From Ophiodon elongatus (taxonomy: Eukaryota; Chordata; Actinopteri; Perciformes; Hexagrammidae): a stretch of DNA of 64,000 nt. The position numbers and the translations under genes are program-made. Under the pieces are notes generated by a model, which searched no databases, had not been told where the DNA came from, and saw only the letters and a list, made by a program, of their open reading frames with translations. This document shows, in pieces, positions 13,201-25,900 of this stretch. Numbering within the stretch: the first letter of the stretch is position 1; the number at the start of each line of letters is the position of its first letter. The stretch is taken from assembly GCA_016806645.1 (NCBI GenBank), contig JACSYO010002159.1, positions 10,899,327-10,963,326 of the forward strand, written 5' to 3'.

Positions 13201-15472
13201 CGTAATGATGCAGAAAATAATAATTTGTTCATTTTGCATCATTAGTTACGTAATTTATTTTCATTTAGGGGGAACTGTATCACAGGGAAGGTTATCGCTT
13301 TGCAATGTTTTGGTGAGCAAATTCAACTTTTTGTTTGACTTTGCATCTAACACCAAGCCCTGTAGCTCCTTAAAAATACGTTATACTAAATAGACAGAGA
13401 GAATGATGCCACTTGCTACAGCACTTTCTGACCAATCCGATTCCTTCTTGATGAATGGATCTCTGTGTAGAGTGTGGGACGCGAGCGAAGCTGCCCAGGA
13501 TAATCGGGGGAGTCGAAGCCACGCTGGGCAGGTGGCCCTGGCAGGTCAGCCTCTACTACAGCAACCGTCACACCTGCGGAGGCTCCATCATCACCAGTCA
13601 ATGGGTAGTCACAGCTGCCCATTGTGTGCACAAGTAAGACAGCTGACCTTACCGGCACTAAAAGGTCTGGGGCATCACGTTCGGAGGAGAATAATCAGTC
13701 ATTAATAGCTGCACCGAACTGGACACATAACAATTCTCTTATCAGTATCTGCCTCTTCTTCTCTTTTCTCAAATGTCAGCTACAGGCTACCTCAGGTATC
13801 CAGCTGGGTGGTCTACGCCGGTATTGTCACCCGCAGCTCGGCTAAAATGGCTCAGCACGTAGGATACGCTGTGGAGAAGATCATTTACAACAAGAACTAT
13901 AACCACAGGAGCCACGACAGTGATATAGCCCTGATGAAACTGCGGACCCCGCTGAATTTCTCAGGTCGGTATGGGAGGCTCATTTCAAGCTTTCCACACA
14001 AAAGAGATAGCAACTCCCCCAAAACACAACAAAATGAGAATACTATGGCCTCAATTTTCCATTTTATTTCATTATGCTGACACATTTCAGCGAACAAACC
14101 TCCATCAGACAACCAACAAAGTGGTATCCTTATTCTTTAATAAAGAATAAGCAATCATTGCAAATATCTTTCATTTATAACACTTAACTACTGCACACAA
14201 GATATCTCCTATTTCACTAAAGAGGTTTCACATCACTCATTGTCATAAAATAACAATGACTTGCGAACATGAATATTCATAGCACACGGTTAACTTGAGG
14301 GAGCCCATTACAAGACAAAACCATAACAAAGGGGAATATGTATGAAAGTCATAATAACTATAGAAATGATCTGAATGAAAAATCAAGTCATACAAACGTG
14401 TATCCAACCTGTCAGAACTATTGTGTAAATGTCCCCTTGAACTAGACACAATTAGGCCCATCTGCTTGCCTCAGTACGACTATGATCTTCCAGGAGGGAC
14501 ACAGTGCTGGATCTCTGGATGGGGATACACACAGCCTGATGGTGGTAAGACACTACTGCACTGCTCTTAAACAAATTCACATCCACTGCCAGTCTAATTC
14601 ATACACGATGACAGAGTGTATTGACAGAGCAGCATTAACTGCATGTCTTCTCCCTCAGTTCTCTCACCTGACACTCTAAAAGAAGCACCAGTTCCCATAA
14701 TAAGCACAAAAAAGTGTAACAGCACCTGCATGTACAGTGGAGAGATCACACCACGGATGCTTTGTGCAGGATACACAGAAGGGAAAGTGGATGCATGCCA
14801 GGTCAGATATACCTTTTGAAAAACTACCTTGTTGAAAAAGATTCTCTCTGTTGGGATTTGTTCACGGTGAAACACTGGCATAATGAGTCTGAAGAGTGAA
14901 CAGTGTTTGTGTCTAACTCTCCAGGGAGACAGTGGGGGTCCTCTGGTTTGCCAGGATGAAAACGTGTGGAGGCTGGTGGGAGTCGTCAGCTGGGGGACAG
15001 GCTGTGCTGAGCCCAACCATCCGGGAGTTTACACCAAGGTGGCCGAATTCTTGGGCTGGATCTACGACATGATTGAGGTAAACAGGACTTTTTACAATCG
15101 ACTTAACGTTGCAGTTCCAAACAACAGTACTCAACAGTCGGAATGCATAAAAAATAAAGACAATCCAATATATAACATTGATAGGGGACATTCTGCTGCC
15201 TCATGAGGACTTTTAGTTTTGATATTTTGCAGATAATGCTTCTGTTCTTGTAATGCATTGTTTTTCTATTTCTATTGTATTCTGCTTGAGTAAAAGATGA
15301 CAACATTTCTCACTTCACTGCATAAATATCAGAAAGTCAAATACATTTCGTACACAGCCATTTCAATGAATATAATCAACAGGAAGGATTTGTAAACTGT
15401 CGACAATGGATTGTAAATATAGATTTTACACTGCTTGCTAATAATGGCTGTTTGTCTTTGCAGAATTACTGA
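10206..15472 (+). CDS. tmprss5: transmembrane serine protease 5 (spinesin)
   Basis: Type II membrane serine protease. Coding exons: 10206-10208 (end of an exon), 11061-11199, 11550-11630, 12207-12320, 12695-12836, 13060-13173, 13269-13312, 13471-13633, 13780-13964, 14446-14544, 14659-14801, 14925-15077, 15464-15472. All junctions are GT..AG and in phase, giving 462 aa; human TMPRSS5 is about 457. Order: cytoplasmic N-terminus, membrane segment at about 51-74, SRCR-like region at about 110-205 (YRISPENSLLEIQL, KGVNLTDI), activation site PR|IIGG at residue 222/223, then a trypsin domain. The triad is His263 (TAAHC), Asp315 (DSDIAL) and Ser412 (GDSGGP). Asp406 at the base of the S1 pocket predicts cleavage after Arg/Lys. 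The start was chosen because MSLDEDTL parallels the mammalian MSL start; an in-frame ATG at 10050 would add 52 residues. Reading through the last intron would give an alternative tail ending at 15206. pih1d2 follows 394 bp downstream on the same strand. Confidence 0.93.
11800..11937 (+). repeat. MITE-like fragment in tmprss5 intron
   Basis: GGCTATAACTGATAATTACT followed by TTATCCGACCAACACTCCAA and CAGCACATGTTCC is the interior of the same non-autonomous family found at 33.2, 53.5, 54.8, 55.3 and 56.6 kb. Both ends are lost. Confidence 0.6.
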
Positions 15473-15865
15473 GGAGGGCCCACGAAGCACATCAAGATGC
15501 TCCTGATATTACTGTTTGAAAACATTTGAATCACAGTTGATATTTCTACTTTACATGTCCGTTAAACAATGTACACACAAAGACAGGCTGAAGACAATCA
15601 ATATGCATTTTTACGTTGTATTTTTCATGTATTTAATATAAATTATGGCTCTTATAAAAACTGTGTCCTCGTGTTTTTCTTTGAGCCTCAGTTCGGCCAG
15701 GTGGCTTCTGGGTAACGTTTCCCATAGCAACGGATACACATTAGCCAAGCTTAGCTCGTAACACATCCATTTGTGACACTGTAGACTCGCTGGTTTTCTG
15801 CCTCCGACTCGCTGGTATCGACTACCCAACGCGAGCAGCTCCAGAGATTAGTCAGTGACGGTAAG
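15473..15865 (+). promoter_or_regulatory. tmprss5 3' end and pih1d2 promoter interval
   Basis: This 393-bp gap must hold the tmprss5 3'UTR and poly(A) site as well as the pih1d2 promoter and leader. No AATAAA is visible for tmprss5; a TTAATATAAATT stretch near 15635 is the best variant candidate. The sequence becomes more GC-rich from about 15680, as expected for a TATA-less teleost promoter. The pih1d2 ATG context (GTAAGATGTC, A at -3) is acceptable. Confidence 0.5.
15717..15731 (+). promoter_or_regulatory. RFX X-box-like site upstream of pih1d2
   Basis: GTTTCC-CAT-AGCAAC matches the two half-sites of the RFX X-box (GTNRCC, 0-3 bases, RGNAAC) with one mismatch in the first half. It lies about 135 bp upstream of the pih1d2 start codon, the usual place for an X-box in ciliary genes. 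Binding is inferred, not shown. Confidence 0.55.
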
Positions 15866-17817
15866 ATGTCCTCCACCGGCAGCACGGAGGGGGACTTTCA
15901 GCAGGTGAACCAGTTGTGGTCCCTGCTGGATGATCTCTCTCAACATGACCCCGCAGCCTACCGCCGGGTCATCGAGAAGCAGATGAAGGAAGGAGCTGCA
16001 TTCCGCGCTGCGCCTGAGCTCGACTCCTGTTTGTGCACCGAGATACTGGTGAGCTGTAGCTTTAAAGAAAAGGGCAGTAGTCAACTTTACTTTGGCTATA
16101 TAAGCCTGCGCAAATTACTTCTCACGACACACATTGACTCCATATCACTTTTTGTCCAGCGTTATGCACCGGTTGTGCTGGAGGTCCCTGCCTGTTAGCA
16201 AGTCTTTATGAATAATATTATAGATGGTGGTCTAGACCTGCTCTTTATGAAAAAAATGACTTCTGTTATGATTTGGCGCTCTATGTATACAATTGTCCAT
16301 CGTGACAAAGGTCATAGTCAGTTCACTAAAGCTTCAACTAAAGATTATTTTAAGTATGAGTGGCATTTTTCAGCAATATGGTTATTAATCTAGATATTAT
16401 TTTCTCGAGCAAATTGGGAAAATCACAAGTTTCTAAAACACTTTAAGTCCAACCAACGGTATAACATCCAGACATATTCAGTTAAGTGTCACAGAAGAGT
16501 GAGAAAACGAAAACATATTCACTAATCAGAAGCTAAAACCAGGAGTACATTTTTTTATCTTAAAAAAAAGCAAACACTATCTACCCCTTAAAACAAAAGC
16601 TGTCACACCTGTGTTTGTTCATAGTTCAGAGACTGGGTGTGTTTTGACAGACGGCACATCTGTGTCCTCAACAGGAGCCCAAGAAAGGGTCACTGTACAT
16701 CAACATATGCAGCTGGAAACGTGTGCCTGCACCACAAGATCCCAGCACGCCGTTACCAGTGTATGCAGGAAAACTGGAAACGGACTCAAATGAAGGTCAA
16801 GGTAAATGACAGAAGCCGTGCGCCATCACAAGCTGTTACATCAGAGAGAAAAAATATATATAGTGTTGTGTTTTTTTTCTCCGCAGGTTGGTACTCTGTG
16901 TTGGATGTGGCATTAAACCCTGCAGTGCTACAGGAAAGTAAGAAAGACAAAACAGAGGTATATATGCTGGCCCTGAGCTTTGCCCAGCAGCAGCATGGGA
17001 TGAGTTTATCTGAGCAGTACACCGTCGTCAGCTGGAGCCCAAACAGCAGCCCAGATGACGTGCACCGCCGGCTTGGGTTTCGGCAGTGGCGCGACACCTC
17101 CAGACAACCAGAGACAGGTAGAGCAATAAGTCTGACACGTCAATAAGCTGCTACAAGGCCTTTATGATGGAACTATTCCTTTGCTGCTGCAGGTGTATCG
17201 TCTTTCACCTTCTACCACAGTTTATTTTTATAATCCATAGTGCTCCTTTTACAGCTAGTCAGAACCCCGCCGCCCTTCTTCAGCAAATCTCTTCTCTGCG
17301 GTCTGAGAGACAACACAAGGACCCAGCGGCCCAAATTATCTCCAGACCTGCAGAGCACAAAAAGAAGGATTTGATCCAGGTCATCTCGACTACATTTACA
17401 CAGCCTCAGAAGCCAGAGCACCAACTTGAGGTGAAGACCAACACAACGGGAGTTGCTCACAGCATGGAGCTGACAGTGGATCTGCCAAAGGTTCGCTCCA
17501 TGTCAGAGTGCCAGCTGAGAATCTCCCAGGTTAGTGCTTACACACTCCCTTGAACAGTTGTTATGAACCACTTTAGAATCCAATGTGTGTCATTGCGTAG
17601 TTGGAGTTCATAAAAAATACATAATAAGCTTCTTTCTACATTTATGAGTCAAACAGTGCGCTGAGAGTATTTTTCTCTACAGGACGACGTCTTACTGGAA
17701 GTGGAGGACGTCTACTATTTGCTTTTGGAATTCCCCAAAACTGTGATTGAAGACAGTGCGTACGCTGTTTTTAACAAGAAAACACGAAGGCTTACTTTGA
17801 AAGTGGATGTTTTCTAA
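15866..17817 (+). CDS. pih1d2: PIH1 domain-containing protein 2
   Basis: PIH-family HSP90/R2TP co-chaperone, linked in this family to cytoplasmic pre-assembly of axonemal dynein arms. Exons: 15866-16048, 16675-16801, 16887-17117, 17255-17529, 17683-17817. Phases join exactly to give 316 aa; human PIH1D2 is about 315. The N-terminus (VNQLWSLLDDLSQHDPAAY) matches the human start. The PIH1 domain spans about residues 50-145 (GSLYINICSWKRVPAPQ, then YSVLDVALNPAVL). The C-terminal CS-like part (about 225-316: MELTVDLPKVRSMSECQL, DDVLLEVEDVYYLLLEFP) carries the expected client-binding beta-strands. It lies head-to-tail after tmprss5 and convergent with dixdc1. An X-box-like motif upstream fits ciliary control. 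In humans PIH1D2 and NKAPD1 are divergent neighbours; here dixdc1 sits between them. Confidence 0.94.
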
Positions 17818-17880
17818 TTATTTGCCTATATGGAGAAACAAATTTATACAGAGGTTATCAGTTGTGCTGGGAATGGGCTG

Positions 17881-17886
17881 AATAAA
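17881..17886 (+). terminator. pih1d2 poly(A) signal
   Basis: A canonical AATAAA lies 64 bp past the pih1d2 stop codon. Confidence 0.7.
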
Positions 17887-18272
17887 TATGAGATTGTAGG
17901 GCTAAATTCTGGCATAACCAAAACAAACTAAATTCCTGCTATGCAATGTGACTTGTGAACACATTATACAACAGAGCGACTCGTGCTCTGCCTCAAAACG
18001 TCAGCAAACATTAAACTGATCTGCTCTCAAATCCGAAATGATGTTTTTACTGAAACAACTGTGTCCCATGGTGCTGTGTGGGTTGATCTGCAACAGCAAA
18101 TGTAATTCTTAACCCCAAAAAATAATTGACATAAATAACAATCTGTGGGTTTTGTTTATAAATGTGTGGGTGTATGAGTGGAGGTGTATAATGACTTGGA
18201 GCTGGTGTACAGTGTCATTACCGTACGCCCGGGGAATAATTGACAACAAAATGATCCATGCGATAATTCATG

Positions 18273-18359
18273 TTTATTAAAACATCAAAATTGATGCAGA
18301 ACAACATTTACTATTTGGCAATCTGGAACGTGTGACAAATGTCACTAAACACTTTTATT
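18273..18359 (-). terminator. candidate dixdc1 poly(A) signals
   Basis: On the minus strand AATAAA occurs at 18359-18354 and again at 18278-18273, about 380 and 460 bp past the dixdc1 stop. The distal one would leave roughly 390 bp between it and the pih1d2 signal. Which one is used cannot be told from the sequence. Confidence 0.5.
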
Positions 18360-18736
18360 TCAAGGTTTGCATACTATGAACTGATAACAGCTTTTTAGAA
18401 CACAGCTTAAAACATGTTATTTGTTGTAAATCGCAATTTCTTTCATTTTCAGTTTCCAGTATCACATTACTGACCATTAATTGGTAGTTTAACGAATTCA
18501 TTTAGAGATGAAAACAATTCCCTAAAAAAAAAAGTGGTACCCCAATGTCAAGTCAAATTCTTCATATGAAACATTCACTTCTAAAACATGGTTTTGTAAC
18601 AAAACGGTGTATATCCATTGGTCCCGGTTAGTGGCGTTATACTTTTCTCTTCTATGGCATCACAAGTATTTTCAGTGAAATCCTGGTCCAGTGCGAACAA
18701 CTGAGGTTTGTAGTGGTGATCTGTGGTATTTGGGCT

Positions 18737-19872
18737 CTACCTTCTCTCTCCGTGGTCCTCCTCCACCCACGCTACAATTTTCCCTTCCCAGCCAGGCACG
18801 ACTGCTCCGTCCTGGAATACCTGAACAGCCAACATCCAAAATTTACATATCTAAGAACCACTCACATCTAACGTACAAAGGTCTGGACAGAAAGGGAAAA
18901 TGACTACTCAGTCCTCCTGCAGTGTTTTACTTGCATATCTTACTCCAGAACTGCCATTTTATAGTTGCCTGCTGAAGTTGAAAGAAGTAGGGGCTGTAAT
19001 TTTACTCCCACACCTACCTCCTCTTTCACTGTGCCAAACTCTGGGTCGAGGGCCTTGAAGTGGTATCTGAAACTGCCCTGTCTGTCCACAGCGGCCTTGA
19101 AGTCTCGCAGTGTCACCTCACCCAGCCTGTAAGAGCACACCATCAGTCATTATACATGCACACATACGAACCCACCAAGACATTAAGCTTGTCAAGAATA
19201 AACATTTCATCAGCACAGATACTGAATCTATATGAAGCTCACTTCATGCCAGAATCAAGCCATGGGTCGTCTGCACACAGCTCTAACCACAACAACAATT
19301 TGCTTAAAATGAATGCACGCTACAGTGAGGGAACAAACAACAACACTGTTGTATAAAGTGTCTTTATTTTCACCTTTTCGGGATGTTAATAAGAAACGGA
19401 GTGAGCGAGCGATCAGTGAAGTAGAGCACTTTCGTGGAGATGGTGGTGTCCAGTCCCGGGCTGCTGAGCGAGTGAGCCATTTCTGGAAATAATCAGAGAA
19501 AACAACAAATGCTGTTATTCACAACCAGAGTGTAAACTGGCCTCTCGCCTCAGAGCCAATAATGCGCCCGCCATACATAGCAGTGTAATAGTATGGCACA
19601 ATTTGATTTAACAGCCAGAGTTGAGATGTTGCAGAGGATGACAAATCCGAAACAAACAACAAGGGTGTTTTTTGTCTCACTTGAGCTCTGCGGCCAGGAG
19701 TCACGGTCTGTCGAGTTGGCTCTGCGTCCTGGTGATTTAAATTCCTCCTAGAGGAGGAAACAATTACTCATGGTAAACAGTTGTATGTGCATTGGTTGTT
19801 GACTCACTCATCAGGTGACAGATGTGTCTTTTTAAGATGTATTCACACTATATGGTGTGTGTGTGTGTGCGT

Positions 19873-19917
<45 letters not shown>

Positions 19918-22900
19918 TGCGTACCCCTCTGTCCTGTCTGCGTTGGCTGTCCAAAGTGTGTAATCGGTCCATGAGACTGGCCATGCCCTGCTCCAAGGTG
20001 TCTAGGGTGTGATGTTGGGGGTCATGGCCAGAAAAGCTATCCCTCAAACTGCGCAGAGCCTCCCTGACCAGCTGCAGCTCTTCCCCCTGTGACAAACAGC
20101 TTCTATAAATATAGCACTATATGCACATTAAAAAGGCTAGAACTATGGAAGCCCCATTTTTCTCAAGAAAATAAAAATATACATAAAAAGTGAAGGTTTG
20201 ATGAAAATAAAAATACTCATGGAGGGTCAAAATTATGAGATAGTACAATTTGAGTCACTAGTTCAAAGTTATACTACTAAGTGTAATACTAAATGTATGA
20301 GTTATTTCAACTTGGTGTCTCCTAATCATCAGTACATCATCATTCTAATATAGTATCTCATCATTTTTACTTTTTTATTTCATAAATTTGACTTACCGTG
20401 AGTATTTTCACTTTTGCCATGCAAAACTATAAAATATTTTTTTGCCCCTCTTCTGACCATAAATTAATTTCCATACAACAATCCATCAAAATAGACACAA
20501 TAAACAGCAATTGATAGTATTGATTGAAGACTGAAATAAGAAAAGCGTACGTACTGGGGCAGTGTGTTGGAATACTGCAGGAGATGTTGACGTCACCGAG
20601 TTACTGTAACCACCGCTTTCACTCCTGAACGACTGCAAAATGGACCACAGTACATTTAAATATGTAACTAAGGTTGTGCCGGTGTTATTCTATAACTATG
20701 TTATTATGTTACTATGTGCCTGAGCAAAGTTTGCTGAATAAACGACAGTGCCTTGCTGTTTTGGGAAATTGCTGAGGAAATACCAAAACTACAGAATACA
20801 GCCAGCCTTAACCATTAAAATCGCTTATTCAAACGTACTTTTATTGAAGAGTTTTTACTTGATTTAAAAAAATTCAAATCACCTCTTTTTTTCCTTTATC
20901 TTATATTACTGCAGTTCTTTTTACCTGTTTTATTCTGATCTAGTTAATGTATTTTGTTGCCTGATTCAATATTATATTTTGACTTTATTTTTGATTTGCT
21001 TCTCTATGTGGTGAACCTTGTAACCTTGGTTTTGAAAAATGTTCTACAAATAAATAATTTCAATAATGCATATATCATTTACATCCAAACATACATTGCT
21101 GAAGCACTTGAACCGTATCATGATCCCTACCCGTCCAAGGCTGACCTCGTGTGCTTTATGTTGAGCATCATCAAGCTTTTGCTGCTGTTGCTGCAGCATT
21201 CGGTCCTTCCTCCCGAGCTGCTGCTATTGTCACAAGAAAGATGGATGAATTAAGTCTGCACATGCATCTATGTATCCAAAGAATACCGGATGGATACAAA
21301 AATAAAAGATGATACCTCATATTCACTTAGTAATTTGTTCCGTTCACTCAACCTGTGTTTGAGCTCTGCCTGCAAACAGACATATCAGCTTATGATATAC
21401 GAGTGTTATATTGCTTTCTGTATCCACGGGTCAAGCAAGTCAAATACTTTATTGTGTGAAGCGGAAATCATCACTTGTCTCACATTTTCCCCTTCCAGCT
21501 GATCTTTGGCCATGTTGCCCCTCAGTAGTTCCTGCTTTAGCTGGAGCACAGCATCCTCCTGCACTGCCAGGCGCTGCTGTAAAGCATCCTAATGAGAAAG
21601 AGGGGGAGATCAAAGAAATGTCCAGAGAAGACCTGCATACAGATACACTACATACACCTGTATCTCATTGACAGCATTCACCCTCCTCCAAACTTTATTA
21701 TCTTTATATAAAATAAGGAAAACAAATTAAATAATATATATATATATATATTTTTTTTTTTATATATATTTTTATATATACACATAGTGTATTGATAGTA
21801 TCATCATTTTTGGGAGAGTGCAAGAGTGGAATAGATTAAATCCTTTAATCCGTTTCAATCCACACACAAAGGACACAATTTGAGTAAGATGTTTACCTTG
21901 ATGGCCTGAAGGTGGCGTGCTTCCTGTTTGTTTCTCAGGAGTTCCCTCTAAGAGCCACATAAATGAATGGAGGCATTAGAGGCGGGGATTATTTGCTTGT
22001 AAGGCAGCTCATCTATATTAAACCTAATTACATTTACCAACTGTACCTTGAGATCAAGGGTTTCCTCCATGCTTTGGTCCAGACGACTGCGGAATAGAAC
22101 CTTCAAAGGGAGAGGGTATAAGCAGCGTAATTATTGAATAGAAAAATGTCAGAGCGTATGAGGAGGCAGTGGAGCTGCATGACAGCGGGCTAGCAGATCA
22201 GAGAGATTCAATTGTGCTCTACAGTAGCCACCCTCAAGAGAGAGAGAGGAGCGATGGCTGCAAACATCGTCACAACAGAAGGGCCGACACTGACACTTCA
22301 CACAGAGTAACGAGCTAGTGTTGCTTTCTGGAGTTAGCGGAGAGAGGGCACTGTACCAGCTGCTGTTCAGCGTTAGCCCGGTTATCTCCGAAGCTCACAG
22401 ATCCATCCTGGTCCTCTTCGGGGAGGGAGCCATGGAGTAGCAACGACTGAGGACAAAATACACACATATAGACACGCTTAGTGAAGGCATGTGAGCAGTC
22501 ATAATTAAATAAACATGGCAAAGAAGCCCGATTTGTTTTGTATTTGTATTCATAAATACAGCCGTTTGGGATTTTTATATTTGGCTGCACAATAAGGTTC
22601 CCATTTCAGCTAATAAAGCCAGAAAATAAACTTGTCTAAACTGTAACAAATTGAAATAATATTAATTGCCTGCAGGAGTACACACATAATTCAGCCTCTC
22701 ACCTGCTCTAACCCACATATACACAGCTACATACACATGCTGCACCTTGATAATCAGACTGAATAATCAAAATTAAAGAAGGGTTTTCTTATCATCTTTT
22801 GTTATTTTCTTCATCTTAATGTTTTGCATTTACTCAGAGATTGATATCAATTCCCTGACACAAAGCATCACTGTTTACTTACTGTTTATTTTGTTTCATT

Positions 22901-25900
22901 ATATATGTATTAAAAAAGTCTACAATGTCTAAAAGCTACTGTATTTTGCTTCACTTCATTCATTTGAATTACTGAACAAACATGAGTGGTGATTCAGAGG
23001 TACGGAACAACAGAAGTTAGGAGTAAATATATCAAATCACACACGTGTTTAACTAATTTGGACCCGGAAGACAAGAAACAAGACTTACCTTGTTATGTAT
23101 TTCATATGAATAACAGTAGTGTGCAGTGGGCAGGAAAGGTTATTTGAGTAGTCACCTCCCACGTCTATTTGTAAATACTGCAGTGTGTTGATTTAGCTGC
23201 ACCACCAACATGACAAAATATAGTTGAAAACAAGGAACGACTCCATACATGCCCAAATACTGTCATTATCACCTATTATTTTGTATTTAGTTTACTACTG
23301 TTTAATGCGTATTTGCTTATTTATAATACTTGTGTTTCTTTTACTATGTATCTTGTGTGCACTTTAACTTTGCTGCTGTGATCCTGCAAAATTTCCCCTT
23401 GCGGGACTAATAAAGGATATCTTATCTTATCTTATCTTATCTTAGATATACTGCATGGTGAACATATGGACAATATATGTAACAGTAATAATAAAAAGGC
23501 ACATATACTTTTAATACAATGATTATTTCACATCCACATGTTAATATTGATTTAACGGTGTAATCAAAGAGATTAGATTGTCCGTCTGACCATCAGTTGA
23601 AGAGATTATAAATAGTGTCAAATTAAAGTGGACAAATAAAGGTCTTGTGCGTAAATCTGGTGATCACCGAGTCCCTCGACGTACCCCAAGTAGAAACTCT
23701 AACGGGGATGTAACATGTCTTTTCCATGCCAAATCAGGTCAATCAAGTGATGATTTGTTTCTTCGTTATTTGAATGCATTTTTTTGTATTTTATTTACAT
23801 TTCATCAAATTTCTTGAATCTATTTAAACCTCTAAAAAACTGGTGTGCTATTTTTGAGCTGTTCCTCTGGTGCATCTGCAGTCTCTGTGCCTTCTGTCAA
23901 CGTGCTCGTATTAAAGATGCAGCGGTTTGTTTTTTTAAGTGTGTCATCACCAGGACGTACCTGAAGGCGGAACACCATCCTCCTGGCCTCTTGCATCTCC
24001 TTCTCCAGCTGCTCCTGGTGGGCATCCAGCTGCTCCTCCCAGGACTTCTCTTCCTCCTGCATATTGTGCCCGAGGGAGGGACACAATCCACACAGAGACA
24101 CATCCTCTGAAAGGAAGCGAGGTGAAGAGGAGATGAGGCAAGGGAGCTTTTTTTTTTCTTTCTTTGTAGGTATTCATTGCATTGCATCAAAGAGTTGATG
24201 TGCAGCCAACCAACCTGTGACAGATTTCTTCTCTGTCAGCTCAGATTTGTCATCCCCCTGGTCCTCAGACTGATCGTGGAGTGTTTCTTCTTTAGGGGTG
24301 TCAGCGTACTGGGTGATAACATACTCCTCTTTGGGGGAGTGTGCAGGGCTGGCTGAGCTGAGGCTGAAACAGATGGTGGGCACAGGCAGGAATGAGTGTG
24401 TGTTTGTGTGTGTGTGTGTGTGTTTGCATCCTTGCCAAATGGCAATAAATAAACCTAGTAACACAAAATGGAGATATACGCTTTAATAACTCCCCAAAGA
24501 GCATACAAAATCTTAATTTATCACATCTCGGCAAAGGATTTTAAACCATATCTGTTTTTAAACACACAATGCCTATAATAAACAGTGTATCACAGACAAT
24601 TAATGAAAACACATGACAGAACAGGATAGAGACCCGTTCAGAAGATACACAGGAGATGCACGGACGCATGCAACTCTGTCATTTCTCCCCACAGGAAAGT
24701 CTTCATATAGTTTGCTTCCCCTTTGGCAATCATTTCAAAACATAATGCGCCTATGATTTCTGAATGTCTGGGTTTCTTATGTTTTCTAGATATCATCTCC
24801 AGCCGCCTGAGGTAGAGGCTGGCTGTCATCTTCACTCTGCAGTGTTTGTAGAAATTAGATACAGCTACTTTGACCTGTGACCTATGGCATTATGCATGGT
24901 CCTTTAACATGCGATTCCTTCTGTTTCCCCCCTGCGTCTCTATGGGAAAACAACAACAAGCCTGCGTCTGCGGAAACGGATCTAAACTCCATAACAGAAA
25001 AGGACTAGAGAAGCATCACAATTCATCACCCGGCTCCTGAGGCCCAAAAAACTAAGAGGGAAAAAATAACTGTGGACTTAACTGTGGGATAAAGCTGTGT
25101 TTAGAAACCAAAGAATGTCCTGAGGGATCACATTTGCTCAGTTAGACATGTTCTTCCCATACATTTGTAGGGAGATTCAGATTGTAGCGGATGAGATTTT
25201 CAGCTTATCTAATAGCATTAGCACAAGTAAGTATCATAACAGACAGTAAACCGTAACACTTGTATTTTCCCCTACTCTTTAGAGTTTGCGTTGCCTCTTT
25301 AAGGAATAATTGTAGTATGGTTCTGTCTCCCAGCCACCCAAAACATATGGAAACAAGACTACGAGTCTACAGCCATGCTAGCAGCTTTGTGAGGCACAAC
25401 TTTGTGCCAAATGCTTTAAATGACAATGCTAACATGCTGATGTCTACCAGATATAATGTAAACCATCTTAGTTTAGCCTGTTAGCATGCAAATACCTAAA
25501 CACAAAGTACAGCTGAGGCTGATGGGTATGTTTTACAGGTATTTGGTCATAAATCAAAGTATTGGACCAGTAAAAAAGTTAACCTGATGATGACACTAGA
25601 TGGAAAGTTAAGGGAACACCAAAAGTTATTTCAATTCACCCTGAGGGGAACATTTATGTCTCAACCAAATTTCATGACAATCCATCCAATAGTTTTTGAG
25701 ACATTTCACGAAAAAAGACAAATGTCAACCTCGTGGTAGAACTATCTCTACCACTTTTAATAGCAATTTATCCATTAGTCGTTGAGATATTTTAGTCTGA
25801 GCCTCCATTAAGTGGCGATCCAACTGACAGACTGACGTTGCTTGTCAGTTTAGTCACATGAAACATACACCACACTGAGAAACGGCTGATAGTTTGGTTC

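Noticed and set aside
14594..15016. 140-codon open frame on the minus strand
   Set aside because: It runs antisense across two tmprss5 exons and their intron, with no similarity to any family.
16637..17146. 169-codon continuous plus-strand frame
   Set aside because: It reads through a short pih1d2 intron and is in a different frame over the 16675-16801 exon; the spliced model matches PIH1D2 end to end.
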